A DNA stretch of 7,611 nucleotides from Cyanobium sp. M55B138 (GTDB taxonomy: Bacteria > Cyanobacteriota > Cyanobacteriia > PCC-6307 > Cyanobiaceae): contig JAGYNF010000075.1 of NCBI GenBank assembly GCA_018400215.1, positions 1-7,611 of the forward strand, read 5' to 3'. Positions 1-6,835 of the stretch are shown here, one piece after another (position 1 is the first letter of the stretch; each line of letters opens with the position of its first letter). The notes under the pieces were generated by a model, which saw nothing but the letters and a program-made list of their open reading frames with translations, did not search any database and was not told where the DNA came from. The position numbers and the translations under genes were made by a program.

Positions 1-104
1 TCGTAGACCGTGACCCCGCAGCAGTAGAGGCTCACCTGGCCGGGCACCAGCGGCACGAAGGGCTCGCGGCGTCGGCTGAGGGTGTTGGTGAGCTGGAGAG
101 TCAC
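1..104 (-). CDS. cysS: Cysteinyl-tRNA synthetase, N-terminal fragment (cut by window edge)
   Basis: This is the 5' end of cysS, the class I aminoacyl-tRNA synthetase that charges tRNA-Cys in the cytoplasm; only about 34 codons lie in the window. Read from a GTG at 104-102, the peptide runs [16 protein letters not shown], then a Val/Pro-rich stretch and YCCGVTVYD at the cut edge. LTNTLSR near the N-terminus and YxCGxTVYD just before the HIGH-type signature are typical of CysS; the first Cys of the latter is one of the zinc ligands known in the family. The GTG is chosen because family members start with a similar M-T-L-x-L-T-N-T segment and the frame has a stop further upstream (179-177, shared with the hlyD stop) without an ATG between. 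It sits 72 bases downstream of the HlyD-family gene on the same strand and marks the housekeeping edge of the secretion locus. The HIGH motif lies beyond position 1. Confidence 0.92.
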   Translation of the reverse strand, partial: MTLQLTNTLSRRREPFVPLVPGQVSLYCCGVTVY

Positions 105-176
105 AGGCGCGGGGCAGCCCGGATCGGGGCCGGTGGCTGGGGTGATGGGGTGGATCGTGCCACAGCTGGTGGCTGC
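105..176. other. Short gap between hlyD-like gene and cysS
   Basis: This 72-base spacer holds a small hairpin on the minus strand right after the hlyD stop (159-173, stem GCCAC/GTGGC, 5-base loop). A second weak GC stem, GCCC/GGGC, lies around 115-128. Neither is followed by a T-tract, so a rho-independent terminator is not supported. A cysS promoter may lie here, but no clear -10/-35 pair can be seen. Read-through from the secretion operon into cysS is possible. Confidence 0.4.
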
Positions 177-1244
177 TCAGCGCAGGCTGCGCACGGCGGT
201 GAGTCCCTGTTGCAGCCGACTGAAGAACAGCTGCAGCAGCGTGCGCTTCTGCAGGTTCACCTGGGCCGTCACGGCCATGCCGGCCTGGAGAGCAAACCGT
301 TGGTTCTGGCGCTCAAGGGTCTGGCTGTCCAGTTCCAGCTGCACGGGCACGTGCGGGTAGTCGATGCCGGGCTTGGGTGGGAGGGCATCGGTTCCCACCT
401 TGCTCACCCTGGCGTTGAGCAGGCCGTAGCGGCTGGGGTCGTAGGCGCTCACGGCCACCTGGGCCCGCTGGTCGGGCTGCAGAAAAGCGAGGTCGTCGTC
501 ACGGGCATGGGCCTCCACCTGGAGCGGTGACTCGGGCACCAGTTGCAGCAGTGGCTGGCCTGCAGCGGCCACCTGACCGGTTTGGGCCTTGAGGTCGAAC
601 ACACTGCCCCGCACCGGTGCCGTGAGGCGGCGCAGTGTCAGCCGCTCCCGGGCGGCGGCCAGCTGCCTGCGCTGCTCGGCTTGCACCTGCGCGCTCTGGG
701 CCTGGAGGGCCGCCAGTTCCCCCCGGGTGTCATCGAGCTGGCGGCGGGTTTGCTCCACCTGGCGCCGTTGTTCCATGACCTGCAGGCCGGGGGCACCGCC
801 CTGCAGGGCCAGTTGCTCCAAGGGTGTCAGCACCTTCAGATCGAGACCCAACTGCCGTTCCAGGCTGGCCAGACGTTGCTGCAGGGTGAAGCGCTGGCGG
901 TGTTCCAGGTCGGTGGCGGCGCGCAGTTGCCGCTCCAGTTCGATCACATCCACCTGGGACTGGCTGAGATCCAGCACCAGCAGCTCTTGCCCCGCCTCCA
1001 CCTGTTGCCCCTCCTGCACCAGCACCTTCACCACCCGCCCCGCCTCCGAACTGGCCAGGGGCTGGGTGCCGCGCTGGGGCACCAGCCGGCCGGGCAGGGA
1101 CACGATCTGATCAAGCGGCACCAGGGCGGCGGCACCGGCCGCCACCACCACCAATCCAGCAATGCTCACGCAGGCCACCACGGCCAGGGTGGGCTGGGGG
1201 CGGGTGTCGATTCGGTTGAGCTGGGGCTGGTCGAGATTGTTCAT
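177..1244 (-). CDS. HlyD-family membrane fusion protein (type I secretion periplasmic adaptor)
   Basis: This 355-residue protein is the periplasmic adaptor that should link the inner-membrane ABC transporter to a TolC-like outer-membrane channel. Seen in order: a short cytoplasmic N-terminus; one transmembrane helix at about residues 19-43 (Ala/Val/Leu-rich); a first half-lipoyl segment at about 60-95 with the EAGRVVKVLVQEGQ pattern; an alpha-helical coiled-coil region rich in Gln, Arg, Leu and Glu at about 98-205; a second half-lipoyl segment at about 205-240 (LTAPVRGSVFDLKAQTGQVA); and a beta-barrel region to the C-terminus ending in LQAGMAVTAQVNLQKRTLLQ, the typical HlyD C-terminal pattern. 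It is somewhat short for the family because the hairpin is compact. Its ATG overlaps the TGA of the ABC transporter as ATGA (1241-1244) and there is no Shine-Dalgarno upstream, which points to translational coupling. Family assignment is firm; the exact substrate is not known. Confidence 0.93.
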   Translation of the reverse strand: MNNLDQPQLNRIDTRPQPTLAVVACVSIAGLVVVAAGAAALVPLDQIVSLPGRLVPQRGTQPLASSEAGRVVKVLVQEGQQVEAGQELLVLDLSQSQVDVIELERQLRAATDLEHRQRFTLQQRLASLERQLGLDLKVLTPLEQLALQGGAPGLQVMEQRRQVEQTRRQLDDTRGELAALQAQSAQVQAEQRRQLAAARERLTLRRLTAPVRGSVFDLKAQTGQVAAAGQPLLQLVPESPLQVEAHARDDDLAFLQPDQRAQVAVSAYDPSRYGLLNARVSKVGTDALPPKPGIDYPHVPVQLELDSQTLERQNQRFALQAGMAVTAQVNLQKRTLLQLFFSRLQQGLTAVRSLR

Positions 1245-4171
1245 GCCAGGGGCCGCGCAGCTGGGCGTTCCGGTCCGCGGCCATTGAGCTCATGCTGTTG
1301 GTTGGCAAGCACGGCGAAGCTGCCCCCCTGGGCCACCAGGCTCTGCCAGGTGCCGTCTTCCACCACCTGGCCATCGTCCATCACCAGGATCCGGTCGGCC
1401 TGGCGCAGGTTGCCGAGCCGGTGGGTGACAAACAGCAGGGTGCGGCCCTGCAGATGGGCGCGAAGCTGGCGGACCAGCCGCCGCTCGGTGTCGGCATCGA
1501 GGGCACTGGTGGCCTCATCAAGGATCACCAGCCGTGGATTCTGCAGGAGCATGCGGGCAATGGCGATCCGCTGTTTCTGGCCGCCGGAGAGCCCGCCGCC
1601 CCGCTCCCCCACCCTGGAGTGGTACCCATTGGGCAGGGTTTCGATGAAGGCATCGGCGCAGGCGATCCGGCAGGCCTCCTGCACCTGCTCAAAGGGTGCA
1701 TCCGGGCAGTTGAGGCAAAGGTTGTCGAGCACGGTGCCATCGAACAGGATCGACTCCTGGGGTACGAAGCCCACCTGGCGCCGCAGGCTGGAGAGCTGCA
1801 CGCGGCTGATGTCCACGTCGTCGATGAACACCCGCCCGCTGTCAGCCTTGTAGAGGCCATCCAGCAGCTGCACCACCGTGCTCTTGCCGCTGCCGCTCAG
1901 CCCCACCAGCCCCACAAAGCTGCCCGGGGTGATCGAGAGGTTGAGATTGTCGAGCAGGGGGCGGCTGTCGAGCCGGTAGGCGAAGCGCACCTGCTCAAAG
2001 CGAATCGCCCCACGGATCGGTGGCAGGGGAATGGCCGTAAAGCCCTGGCTCAGGCCTGGCTCCTCGGGGGGTTGGCCGAGCACATCGGCGAGGGCATCCA
2101 TGGCTGAGCGGGCATCGCGGTATTGGTCGTTGAGGCGGGCCAGATTCACCAGCGGGCCGGTGACGCCGCTGGAGAGCAGGTACACCGCGAAGATGGCACC
2201 GATGGAGGTGCGCCCCTCCAGGGCCAGGGCAGCGGCGATCACGAACAGGGCCACCTTGAAGCCATTCACCACCGCGCCACCGCTCTCCCGCACCAGGGTG
2301 CGCAGTCGCGTGAGGCGATAGTCCTCGTCGGTGAACTGGCGGTAGCGCTCCAGCCATTGCCAGCGGGCCTGGGCGGCAAAGTTCTGGCTCTTCACGGTGC
2401 GGATCGCCGTGAGCACTTCCACCAGCAGCGACTGGCTGCGACTCCAGGCCCGGTTGCGGCGCACCAGCAGCCGTTCCCCCAGCCGGGTGGAGCCGCCGCT
2501 GAGCAGGATCAGCAGCGGCACCTGCAGCAGCACCACCGTGGCCAGCACCGGCTGGAGGCTGTAGAGCACGATCAGCAGCACCGGCAGGAAGATCACATCC
2601 AGCACGGTGTTGATGGCGGTGTCGGTGAGGAACTCCCGCACCCGCTGCAGATCGTGCAGCCGGCTGGCCAGGTCGCCCACGGTGCGCCGGTCGAAGAAGC
2701 GCAGGGGCAGGCGGAACAGGTGTCCCACCACCTGGCTGCCAAGGCCGGTGTCGATGCGGTCGGCCAGGTCGGCCAGCAGCAGCTGGCGGAGGATGCCCAG
2801 GATTCCCATCACCAGGGCGGTGCTGCCCAGCACCAGGCCGATGGGCCAGAGCAGGGAGCCATTGCGGCTCACCACCACCACATCCACGATCTGGAGGATG
2901 GCCAGGGGGAAGACCAGCTCGAGCAGCTTGCTCACCAGCCCGGTGCCCAGCAGCACCGCCAGCCGGGGCCGGTAGGGCCGCAGGTTGGTCCAGAACCAGA
3001 GCAGGTCGAGCTGCAGCTGGGGCCGTTCCTCGTCGCTGCCCGCCGCCTGGGGGTCGCCGTCGCGGCGCACCAGCAGCAACTCCAGGCCCTCTGGCCAGCG
3101 CTGGCGCAGGTCCACCAGGCTGATCTGGCAGCGGCCATGCTGGGGATCGATCAGCTGCCAGCCCTGGGGGCCGCAGCTCTCCACCAGCAGGAAGCGATCC
3201 TCGTGGCACACCAGCCCTGGACCCTCAAGTTGGTGCAACTGGCGGCTGGGGCAATGCATGGGCCGCACTTGAAGGCCCAGGTTTTCCAGCAGCAGCCCCA
3301 CCGCCAGCAGACTTGGCTGGCCCCCCCGCTCCAACTGCAGGGTCTGGCGCACCACCTCCAGGGGGATGGGATGGCCGAGCTGGCGGCCCAGTTGCTGCAC
3401 GCAAGCGGTGGCACTGTCCAGTGCCGACGTGCCAGCAACCCGGGGCGGTGCGCCGCCGCTGGCCGCCACCGGTGCGGGCGGGAGCCCCAGCTGCTCCGGC
3501 AGTTGGGGGTCGGGTAGGGGTTCGGCCAGGGGGATGGCGCTGGAGTCACGGCTGGGAGGGCTGGGCTGGGGCTGCTCAAGCAGTGGGCGGGGCAGCCCTA
3601 GCCAGCGCTGCCCCAGGGGGCCGGGGCGGCCACTGGGGAGCCAGAGCAGCTGGGCACTGTCCGGCGGCCTCTCCCCGTGTAGCGCCGAGAGCTCGGCGCT
3701 GGCGTGCAGGTCGGTGAGCCGCTGCTGACGCTCCGGCATGGCCTGCGGTTGCGCGTGCCACCAGGGCAGCAGCACCGCTGCCAATTCGGCCGTTCCCACC
3801 TGCTGGCAGCAGTGCTCCAGCTCCGGCCAGTTGCCCAGTAGGGCCAGAAACTGCTGGGCGGGCAGGGCCGCCACCAGGGTTGGTTCGGCGGCGATGACGG
3901 TTTCACAGGGGGTAGCCCGCAGCAGGGAGGCCCAGCCCACGGCGCTGCCCGGCCCCAGTCGTTCCAGGCTGAAGGCCCCCTGTTGGGGGTCGTGCCCCAC
4001 GATCCGGATGAGGCCCTCTTGCACCAGCAGCACGGCGTGGGGGAGGCGGTCGGCCTGGAGCAGCGGTTGGCCGACGCCGTAGCGCTGCCACACCAACGCG
4101 CCGGTGACGGCCTCCAGGGCCTGGCTGGAGAGCGGGGCCAACCAGCCCGATGGGTTGGGCAGGGGCCTCAT
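1241..4171 (-). CDS. Type I secretion ABC transporter: cNMP-like, C39-like, membrane and ATPase domains
   Basis: This 976-residue inner-membrane exporter combines permease and ATPase and should push an unfolded protein through an HlyD/TolC-type channel. Domains in order: cyclic-nucleotide-binding-like fold at about 20-125; Pro-rich linker at about 190-247; C39 peptidase-like domain at about 248-370; ABC transmembrane domain at about 385-700 with several hydrophobic helices; nucleotide-binding domain at about 720-955. The ATPase motifs look intact: Walker A GLSGSGKST (757-765), Q-loop Gln805, signature LSGGQ (861-865), Walker B LVILDE (881-886), D-loop SALD and switch His917. The C39-like domain has Ser253 where the catalytic Cys is expected (DSATACV against the usual DCGxACL) and Arg326 where the catalytic His is expected (RFLLV against HFVVL); Asp342 of the IDP motif remains. 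It therefore probably does not cut double-glycine leaders and resembles the HlyB C39-like domain in that respect. It is coupled by ATGA overlaps to the genes on both sides. Confidence 0.95.
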   Translation of the reverse strand: MRPLPNPSGWLAPLSSQALEAVTGALVWQRYGVGQPLLQADRLPHAVLLVQEGLIRIVGHDPQQGAFSLERLGPGSAVGWASLLRATPCETVIAAEPTLVAALPAQQFLALLGNWPELEHCCQQVGTAELAAVLLPWWHAQPQAMPERQQRLTDLHASAELSALHGERPPDSAQLLWLPSGRPGPLGQRWLGLPRPLLEQPQPSPPSRDSSAIPLAEPLPDPQLPEQLGLPPAPVAASGGAPPRVAGTSALDSATACVQQLGRQLGHPIPLEVVRQTLQLERGGQPSLLAVGLLLENLGLQVRPMHCPSRQLHQLEGPGLVCHEDRFLLVESCGPQGWQLIDPQHGRCQISLVDLRQRWPEGLELLLVRRDGDPQAAGSDEERPQLQLDLLWFWTNLRPYRPRLAVLLGTGLVSKLLELVFPLAILQIVDVVVVSRNGSLLWPIGLVLGSTALVMGILGILRQLLLADLADRIDTGLGSQVVGHLFRLPLRFFDRRTVGDLASRLHDLQRVREFLTDTAINTVLDVIFLPVLLIVLYSLQPVLATVVLLQVPLLILLSGGSTRLGERLLVRRNRAWSRSQSLLVEVLTAIRTVKSQNFAAQARWQWLERYRQFTDEDYRLTRLRTLVRESGGAVVNGFKVALFVIAAALALEGRTSIGAIFAVYLLSSGVTGPLVNLARLNDQYRDARSAMDALADVLGQPPEEPGLSQGFTAIPLPPIRGAIRFEQVRFAYRLDSRPLLDNLNLSITPGSFVGLVGLSGSGKSTVVQLLDGLYKADSGRVFIDDVDISRVQLSSLRRQVGFVPQESILFDGTVLDNLCLNCPDAPFEQVQEACRIACADAFIETLPNGYHSRVGERGGGLSGGQKQRIAIARMLLQNPRLVILDEATSALDADTERRLVRQLRAHLQGRTLLFVTHRLGNLRQADRILVMDDGQVVEDGTWQSLVAQGGSFAVLANQQHELNGRGPERPAARPLA
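3062..3430 (-). other. Degenerate C39 peptidase-like domain in the ABC transporter
   Basis: Residues about 248-370 align by eye to C39 bacteriocin-processing peptidases. The spacing from Asp252 to Gly266 is the same as in the DCG...YYG block of active enzymes, but the catalytic Cys position is Ser253 (codon AGT at 3415-3413). The later H-F-V-V block reads R-F-L-L, so the catalytic His is gone too. In HlyB the equivalent inactive domain binds unfolded RTX substrate; the same role is inferred here. Confidence 0.8.
3797..4114 (-). other. Cyclic-nucleotide-binding-like domain at the N-terminus of the ABC transporter
   Basis: Residues about 20-125 have the beta-roll pattern of CAP/Crp-type sensor domains (VGQPLLQADRLPHAVLLVQEG, then RLGPGSAVGWASLL). 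In active domains the phosphate-binding cassette has G-E-x-x-x-L and later R-[ST]-A. Here the Glu position is Trp80 and the Arg position is in PCETV (about Glu90), so cAMP or cGMP binding is doubtful. The fold call is by pattern only. Confidence 0.7.
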
Positions 4172-4812
4172 GGTGTGGGGAGGGGGATGGGGAGCCGCTG
4201 GCCCGGGGCAGGGGCGGCGGCCAGCAGCGCCTCCACCTGGCTGAGGCGCCAGTTGTCATAGAGCTCCAATTCGAGCTCCCCGCGGGTGGCTGCATCGAGG
4301 CGGGCGGGCCAGCGCTGCTCCAGCCGCAGCAACAGCAGGTTGCGATCGCCATGCTCCAGTGGTGCCGCCAGCTCCCCGGGCTCCAGGCGTTGCAGCACCA
4401 AGGCCAACTCGGGATCCAGGGCAGCCATGCGGATCGGGCCAATGCGGCAGCCCTGCGCCCGTTCTGGGCCGATGCTGTGGTGGCTGAGGTCGAGGAAATC
4501 GGCCTCTCCGGTCTGGAGCCTGAACCAGAGCTCCTGGGCCAGGTGGCCGTCGTCGAGTTGCAGCACCGAGAGCAGCACCTGATCGAGGCCGGTGCGACGG
4601 CTGATGAACAGGCTGGCGGCCTGCTCCCCGAACCAGGCGTGCCGCTGCTCGGCCAGGCTGGGGGCGACGGGCTGGTGTTGCTGAAGCCACAGCAACAGCT
4701 CTTGCTCCAACCGGCGCTCCAGCCAGGTGTCCAAGAGGTTCACCTGCGCCAGGGCCGCCAGCACGGCTGGCTCGGGCCAGGTGATTGCCAGCGCTTCTAA
4801 TGTTTGGGTCAT
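4168..4812 (-). CDS. Parvulin-like peptidyl-prolyl isomerase (PpiC/SurA type), cytoplasmic, first gene of the secretion operon
   Basis: This 214-residue protein resembles the SurA/PrsA/PpiC chaperone families. The N-terminal half (about 1-65) is helical (LAALAQVNLLDTWLERRLEQ and following). Residues about 69-168 show the parvulin layout: helix AQELWFRLQTGEADFLDLS with the usual GExDFxxLS ending, a shortened G-C-R-I-G-P in place of the GGDLG loop, a helix ending in LEPGELAAPLEHGD, and a last strand NLLLLRLEQR. A C-terminal helix and Pro-rich tail follow. There is no signal peptide or membrane helix, unlike periplasmic SurA or PpiD, so it should act in the cytoplasm. The ATG at 4812-4810 is the only ATG that keeps the conserved part; the frame is open further, to a TTG at 4899, but the extra residues look non-coding. 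The stop overlaps the ABC transporter start as ATGA (4168-4171). Chaperoning of the secreted cargo is inferred; isomerase activity is uncertain. Confidence 0.8.
   Translation of the reverse strand: MTQTLEALAITWPEPAVLAALAQVNLLDTWLERRLEQELLLWLQQHQPVAPSLAEQRHAWFGEQAASLFISRRTGLDQVLLSVLQLDDGHLAQELWFRLQTGEADFLDLSHHSIGPERAQGCRIGPIRMAALDPELALVLQRLEPGELAAPLEHGDRNLLLLRLEQRWPARLDAATRGELELELYDNWRLSQVEALLAAAPAPGQRLPIPLPTP
4342..4349. repeat. HIP1 octamer GCGATCGC
   Basis: One copy of the cyanobacterial highly iterated palindrome lies inside the parvulin-like gene. A single copy in a GC-rich window is only weak support for a cyanobacterial origin. Confidence 0.4.
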
Positions 4813-4841
4813 CGCTGGGCAAGATGGCAGTGCTGGGGGAG
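4813..4841. promoter_or_regulatory. Divergent start region between secretion operon and TPR gene
   Basis: Only 29 bases separate the chosen starts of the parvulin-like gene (minus) and the TPR gene (plus). I see no -10/-35 pair in it. At least one promoter must therefore lie inside the opposite gene's coding sequence, or the TPR start is further downstream than chosen. Firing of the two promoters may interfere; this is inference from geometry. Confidence 0.35.
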
Positions 4842-5618
4842 ATGGCAAGGTCCAAGTCGCCCAGCTGGAGCCGACCTGTCGCAGCAGGCCAGGAGCCAAT
4901 CACCAGTCAACCAGACACGCCCGAGGCGTTGGCCCGGTTGCAGGCGGATCCGTGTTATCGGCAGGTGCTGGTCTTCATCGAGGCCCGTGACTGGCCGGCA
5001 GCCGAGGGCCTGCTGCTGCTCCTGCGCCGCCGCTTTGGCGACAATGCCGCGGTCGCCATCGATTCGCTGCTGGGCTATTGCCTGTCGATGCAGGCGTGCC
5101 ACGCCGAGGCCTGGCTGGTGCTGGAGCCGCTGCTGGAGGCCCCCGACCGTAATTTCTGGATGGCGCACCTCGCCGCCGATGCCCGGCGCGGTTTGGGGGA
5201 TCTGGCGGCGGCGGCGGCGCTCTACCAACGGGCCTTGGCCGAGCACTCGGATCGTGCGATCACGGTGCGCAACCTGATCCAGGTGTTGCTGCAGCTCGAT
5301 GACGGGGCCGCCATCCAGCAGCTGGAGCAGTGGCAGGGGGAGGGGGAGTTGGCCGCCTTTGTGCTGGAGGGGGTGCGCGAGGCCTTGATGGGTGGCCAGG
5401 CACCTGAGCTCGATGCCTGGATGGATCGGGTGGGTCTGGCGGGCCCCAGCCAGCAGCGTCGCTTGCTGGAGGCTGATTTGCGACGTTTGGATCTGGTGGC
5501 GGTGGCGCAGCGGCTGGGCCGCCCCGGATGGCAAGACTGCAGCTGGCGTGCGGTGTTGGAGCGGCGGTTGCATCATCTCGGACTGGTGGTCGACCACTCC
5601 AGCAACCTGGCGTCGTGA
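4842..5618 (+). CDS. TPR-like helical-repeat protein
   Basis: This protein of about 258 residues is made of Ala/Leu-rich helix pairs and has no signal peptide or membrane segment. The clearest tetratricopeptide-like unit is WMAHLAADARRGLGDLAAAA followed by LYQRALAEHSD, with the W-x2-LA...G...A...Y..AL spacing. Weaker helical hairpins precede it (ARDWPAAEGLLLLLRRRFGD; SLLGYCLSMQACHAEAWLVL) and follow it. Such repeats usually bind protein partners; no catalytic motif is visible. It is the only plus-strand gene, divergent from the secretion operon and convergent with the glycosyltransferase. The start is uncertain. ATG 4842 is preceded directly by GGGGGAG; ATGs at 4824, 4800 and 4785 are also in frame, but the last two would overlap the start of the parvulin gene. 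An AGGAG at 4891-4895 sits just before an in-frame ATC, not a normal start. A partner or regulator role in cargo modification or secretion is inferred only from position. Confidence 0.75.
   Translation: MARSKSPSWSRPVAAGQEPITSQPDTPEALARLQADPCYRQVLVFIEARDWPAAEGLLLLLRRRFGDNAAVAIDSLLGYCLSMQACHAEAWLVLEPLLEAPDRNFWMAHLAADARRGLGDLAAAAALYQRALAEHSDRAITVRNLIQVLLQLDDGAAIQQLEQWQGEGELAAFVLEGVREALMGGQAPELDAWMDRVGLAGPSQQRRLLEADLRRLDLVAVAQRLGRPGWQDCSWRAVLERRLHHLGLVVDHSSNLAS
5573..5618. other. Tail-to-tail overlap of TPR gene and glycosyltransferase gene
   Basis: The plus-strand TPR gene stops at 5616-5618 and the minus-strand glycosyltransferase stops at 5575-5573, so the last 46 bases are coding on both strands. 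A perfect 12-base palindrome, GTGGTCGACCAC (5586-5597), lies in the middle. There is no room for a conventional terminator between the genes. Confidence 0.85.
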
Positions 5619-6799
5619 TCGTGGGGTAGGCCGGCGAGCAACTGCCTGCGGCTGGGCTGGAGCAGGGCCTGGGCCAGCCGTTGGCGCACAATCCCCGCCA
5701 ACCGTGCGCTGGTGAGCCGTTCGCGCACCACCGTGGCCCCGCGCCGGCCCAGGGCAGCGGCCCAGGTCGGTTGTTGCACCAGCCGGGCCATGGCGGCGGC
5801 GGCGGCCTCCAGGTGGGGATCGGCCCAGTGCAACCCCTTGCGATAGTCACCGCAGCTGCGGCTGATGGTGGCGGTTGACCAGGGCACCAGTTCGGCACTG
5901 CCCGGCGGCATAAATTCCAGGTTGGCCGAGTAGCCGGTTGCGATCACGGGCAGTTCGATGGCCATGGCATCGGCCAGGTTGAGGCCAAATCCCTCGGCCC
6001 TGTGCAGGCTCACAAGGGCGTCGGCACTGCAGAACAAAGCATCGAGCTCCGTGCGGCTGAGCAGGCCGTCCAGCCAGCGGACGCGCTGATCGCCGCCGGC
6101 CAGGGCCTCCAGTTCGCGGCGCTGGCCTGGGAACTGTTCGGCGCTGCTGGTTTTGATGAGCAGTTCCACCGATGGGTCCTGGTCTGCCCGTTCGGGGGGG
6201 AAGGCCTGCTGGAAGGCCGCGATCACCCCGGCTGGGTTCTTGCGCTCTGGGGTGCTCCAGAAATCGAACAGGCTGAGAAAGCGGAAGGGGGTGGAGCGAT
6301 GGTTCTGCCGCTGGGCCTGGCGCTTGCTTCGCAGCAGATCGAGCCTGGGCCAGTCGGGTAGATGGGGCAGGGGCACCACCGGCACCGGGCTGCGCTGGCT
6401 GAGGCTCTGGGCGCAGTAGGCGCTGGGGCACCAGATCTCGTCGTAGTCCGCGAAGTGGAGCTCCCAGCCATCGGGGAAAGCTTCCAGTTCCCAGGCCCAG
6501 TAGCCGATGCGCAGGGGGGCCGTGAGCCGGGCGGGATCAAGCAGCCCCGGGGTGGCCGCGAGCACGTTGGGGTTGGTGTGCACCAGATCCAACACCACCG
6601 TCGCTGGTGCTGCTGGTGGCGTTGCTCCTGGTTGGTTGGCCTTGGCTGGGGCGGCCGCAAGGGATTTGTGGGTCGCCAGTTTCAGATCAACGCAATGCAC
6701 GCGACAGCCGCAGGCTTCAAGGCTGCGGCGGGTTGCCGCAGCCCCATCACCCAACCCGAAGCTGGCTGAAACGTGGCCAAACAGACGCACATCCAGCAC
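5573..6799 (-). CDS. GT4-type (GT-B fold) glycosyltransferase
   Basis: This 408-residue protein should transfer a sugar from an activated nucleotide donor; the acceptor is unknown. The N-terminal domain begins LFGHVSASFGLGDGAAATRR, the usual F/G-L-G-(D/E) loop of this group, and has IGYWAWELEAFPDGW and YDEIWCPSAYCAQSL at about 98-134. The C-terminal donor-binding domain begins with LSLFDFWSTPERKNPAGVIA (about 175-194; the RKNP block is typical), then VELLIKTS and the donor signature HRAEGFGLNLADAMA at 266-280, followed by PVIATGYSANLEFM. The E-x7-E motif reads E269-x7-D277. The start is a GTG (6799-6797) with no clear Shine-Dalgarno; the frame is open upstream only to the TGA of the RTX gene, 36 bases away, so co-transcription with that gene is likely. 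No membrane segment or signal peptide is visible, so it should be cytoplasmic. Cargo or surface-polysaccharide glycosylation are both possible. Confidence 0.9.
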   Translation of the reverse strand: MLDVRLFGHVSASFGLGDGAAATRRSLEACGCRVHCVDLKLATHKSLAAAPAKANQPGATPPAAPATVVLDLVHTNPNVLAATPGLLDPARLTAPLRIGYWAWELEAFPDGWELHFADYDEIWCPSAYCAQSLSQRSPVPVVPLPHLPDWPRLDLLRSKRQAQRQNHRSTPFRFLSLFDFWSTPERKNPAGVIAAFQQAFPPERADQDPSVELLIKTSSAEQFPGQRRELEALAGGDQRVRWLDGLLSRTELDALFCSADALVSLHRAEGFGLNLADAMAIELPVIATGYSANLEFMPPGSAELVPWSTATISRSCGDYRKGLHWADPHLEAAAAAMARLVQQPTWAAALGRRGATVVRERLTSARLAGIVRQRLAQALLQPSRRQLLAGLPHDHDARLLEWSTTSPR

Positions 6800-6835
6800 G
6801 TTGGCCAGCTTCGGATGGACGCTCAGGCCCTGGGT

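Noticed and set aside
159..173. Hairpin GCCAC-CAGCT-GTGGC just after the hlyD-like stop as a terminator
   Set aside because: The stem is only five pairs and no T-tract follows on the minus strand.
543..1853. Plus-strand open frame of 436 codons antisense to the HlyD and ABC genes
   Set aside because: It crosses two well supported minus-strand genes and has a low-complexity His/Leu/Arg composition; treated as a shadow.
2123..3517. Long plus-strand open frame (464 codons) antisense to the ABC transporter
   Set aside because: Its product is dominated by His, Gln, Gly and Ala with no domain pattern. It is the shadow of a GC-rich gene whose motifs are intact on the minus strand.
3430..3600. Pro-rich linker of the ABC transporter as a frameshift or gene fusion scar
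   Set aside because: The frame is continuous and the linker joins two domains found together in cyanobacterial type I exporters; no stop or duplicated motif suggests a break.
4813..4899. N-terminal extension of the parvulin-like protein from TTG 4899, possibly a signal peptide
   Set aside because: The extra 29 residues (Trp, Pro and Ser rich, no hydrophobic core after a basic start) do not look like a signal peptide, and the region is the 5' end of the TPR gene on the other strand.
4809..5597. Minus-strand open frame of 262 codons antisense to the TPR gene
   Set aside because: The product is Gln/His/Pro-rich without helices or motifs. The plus-strand reading gives a coherent helical-repeat protein.
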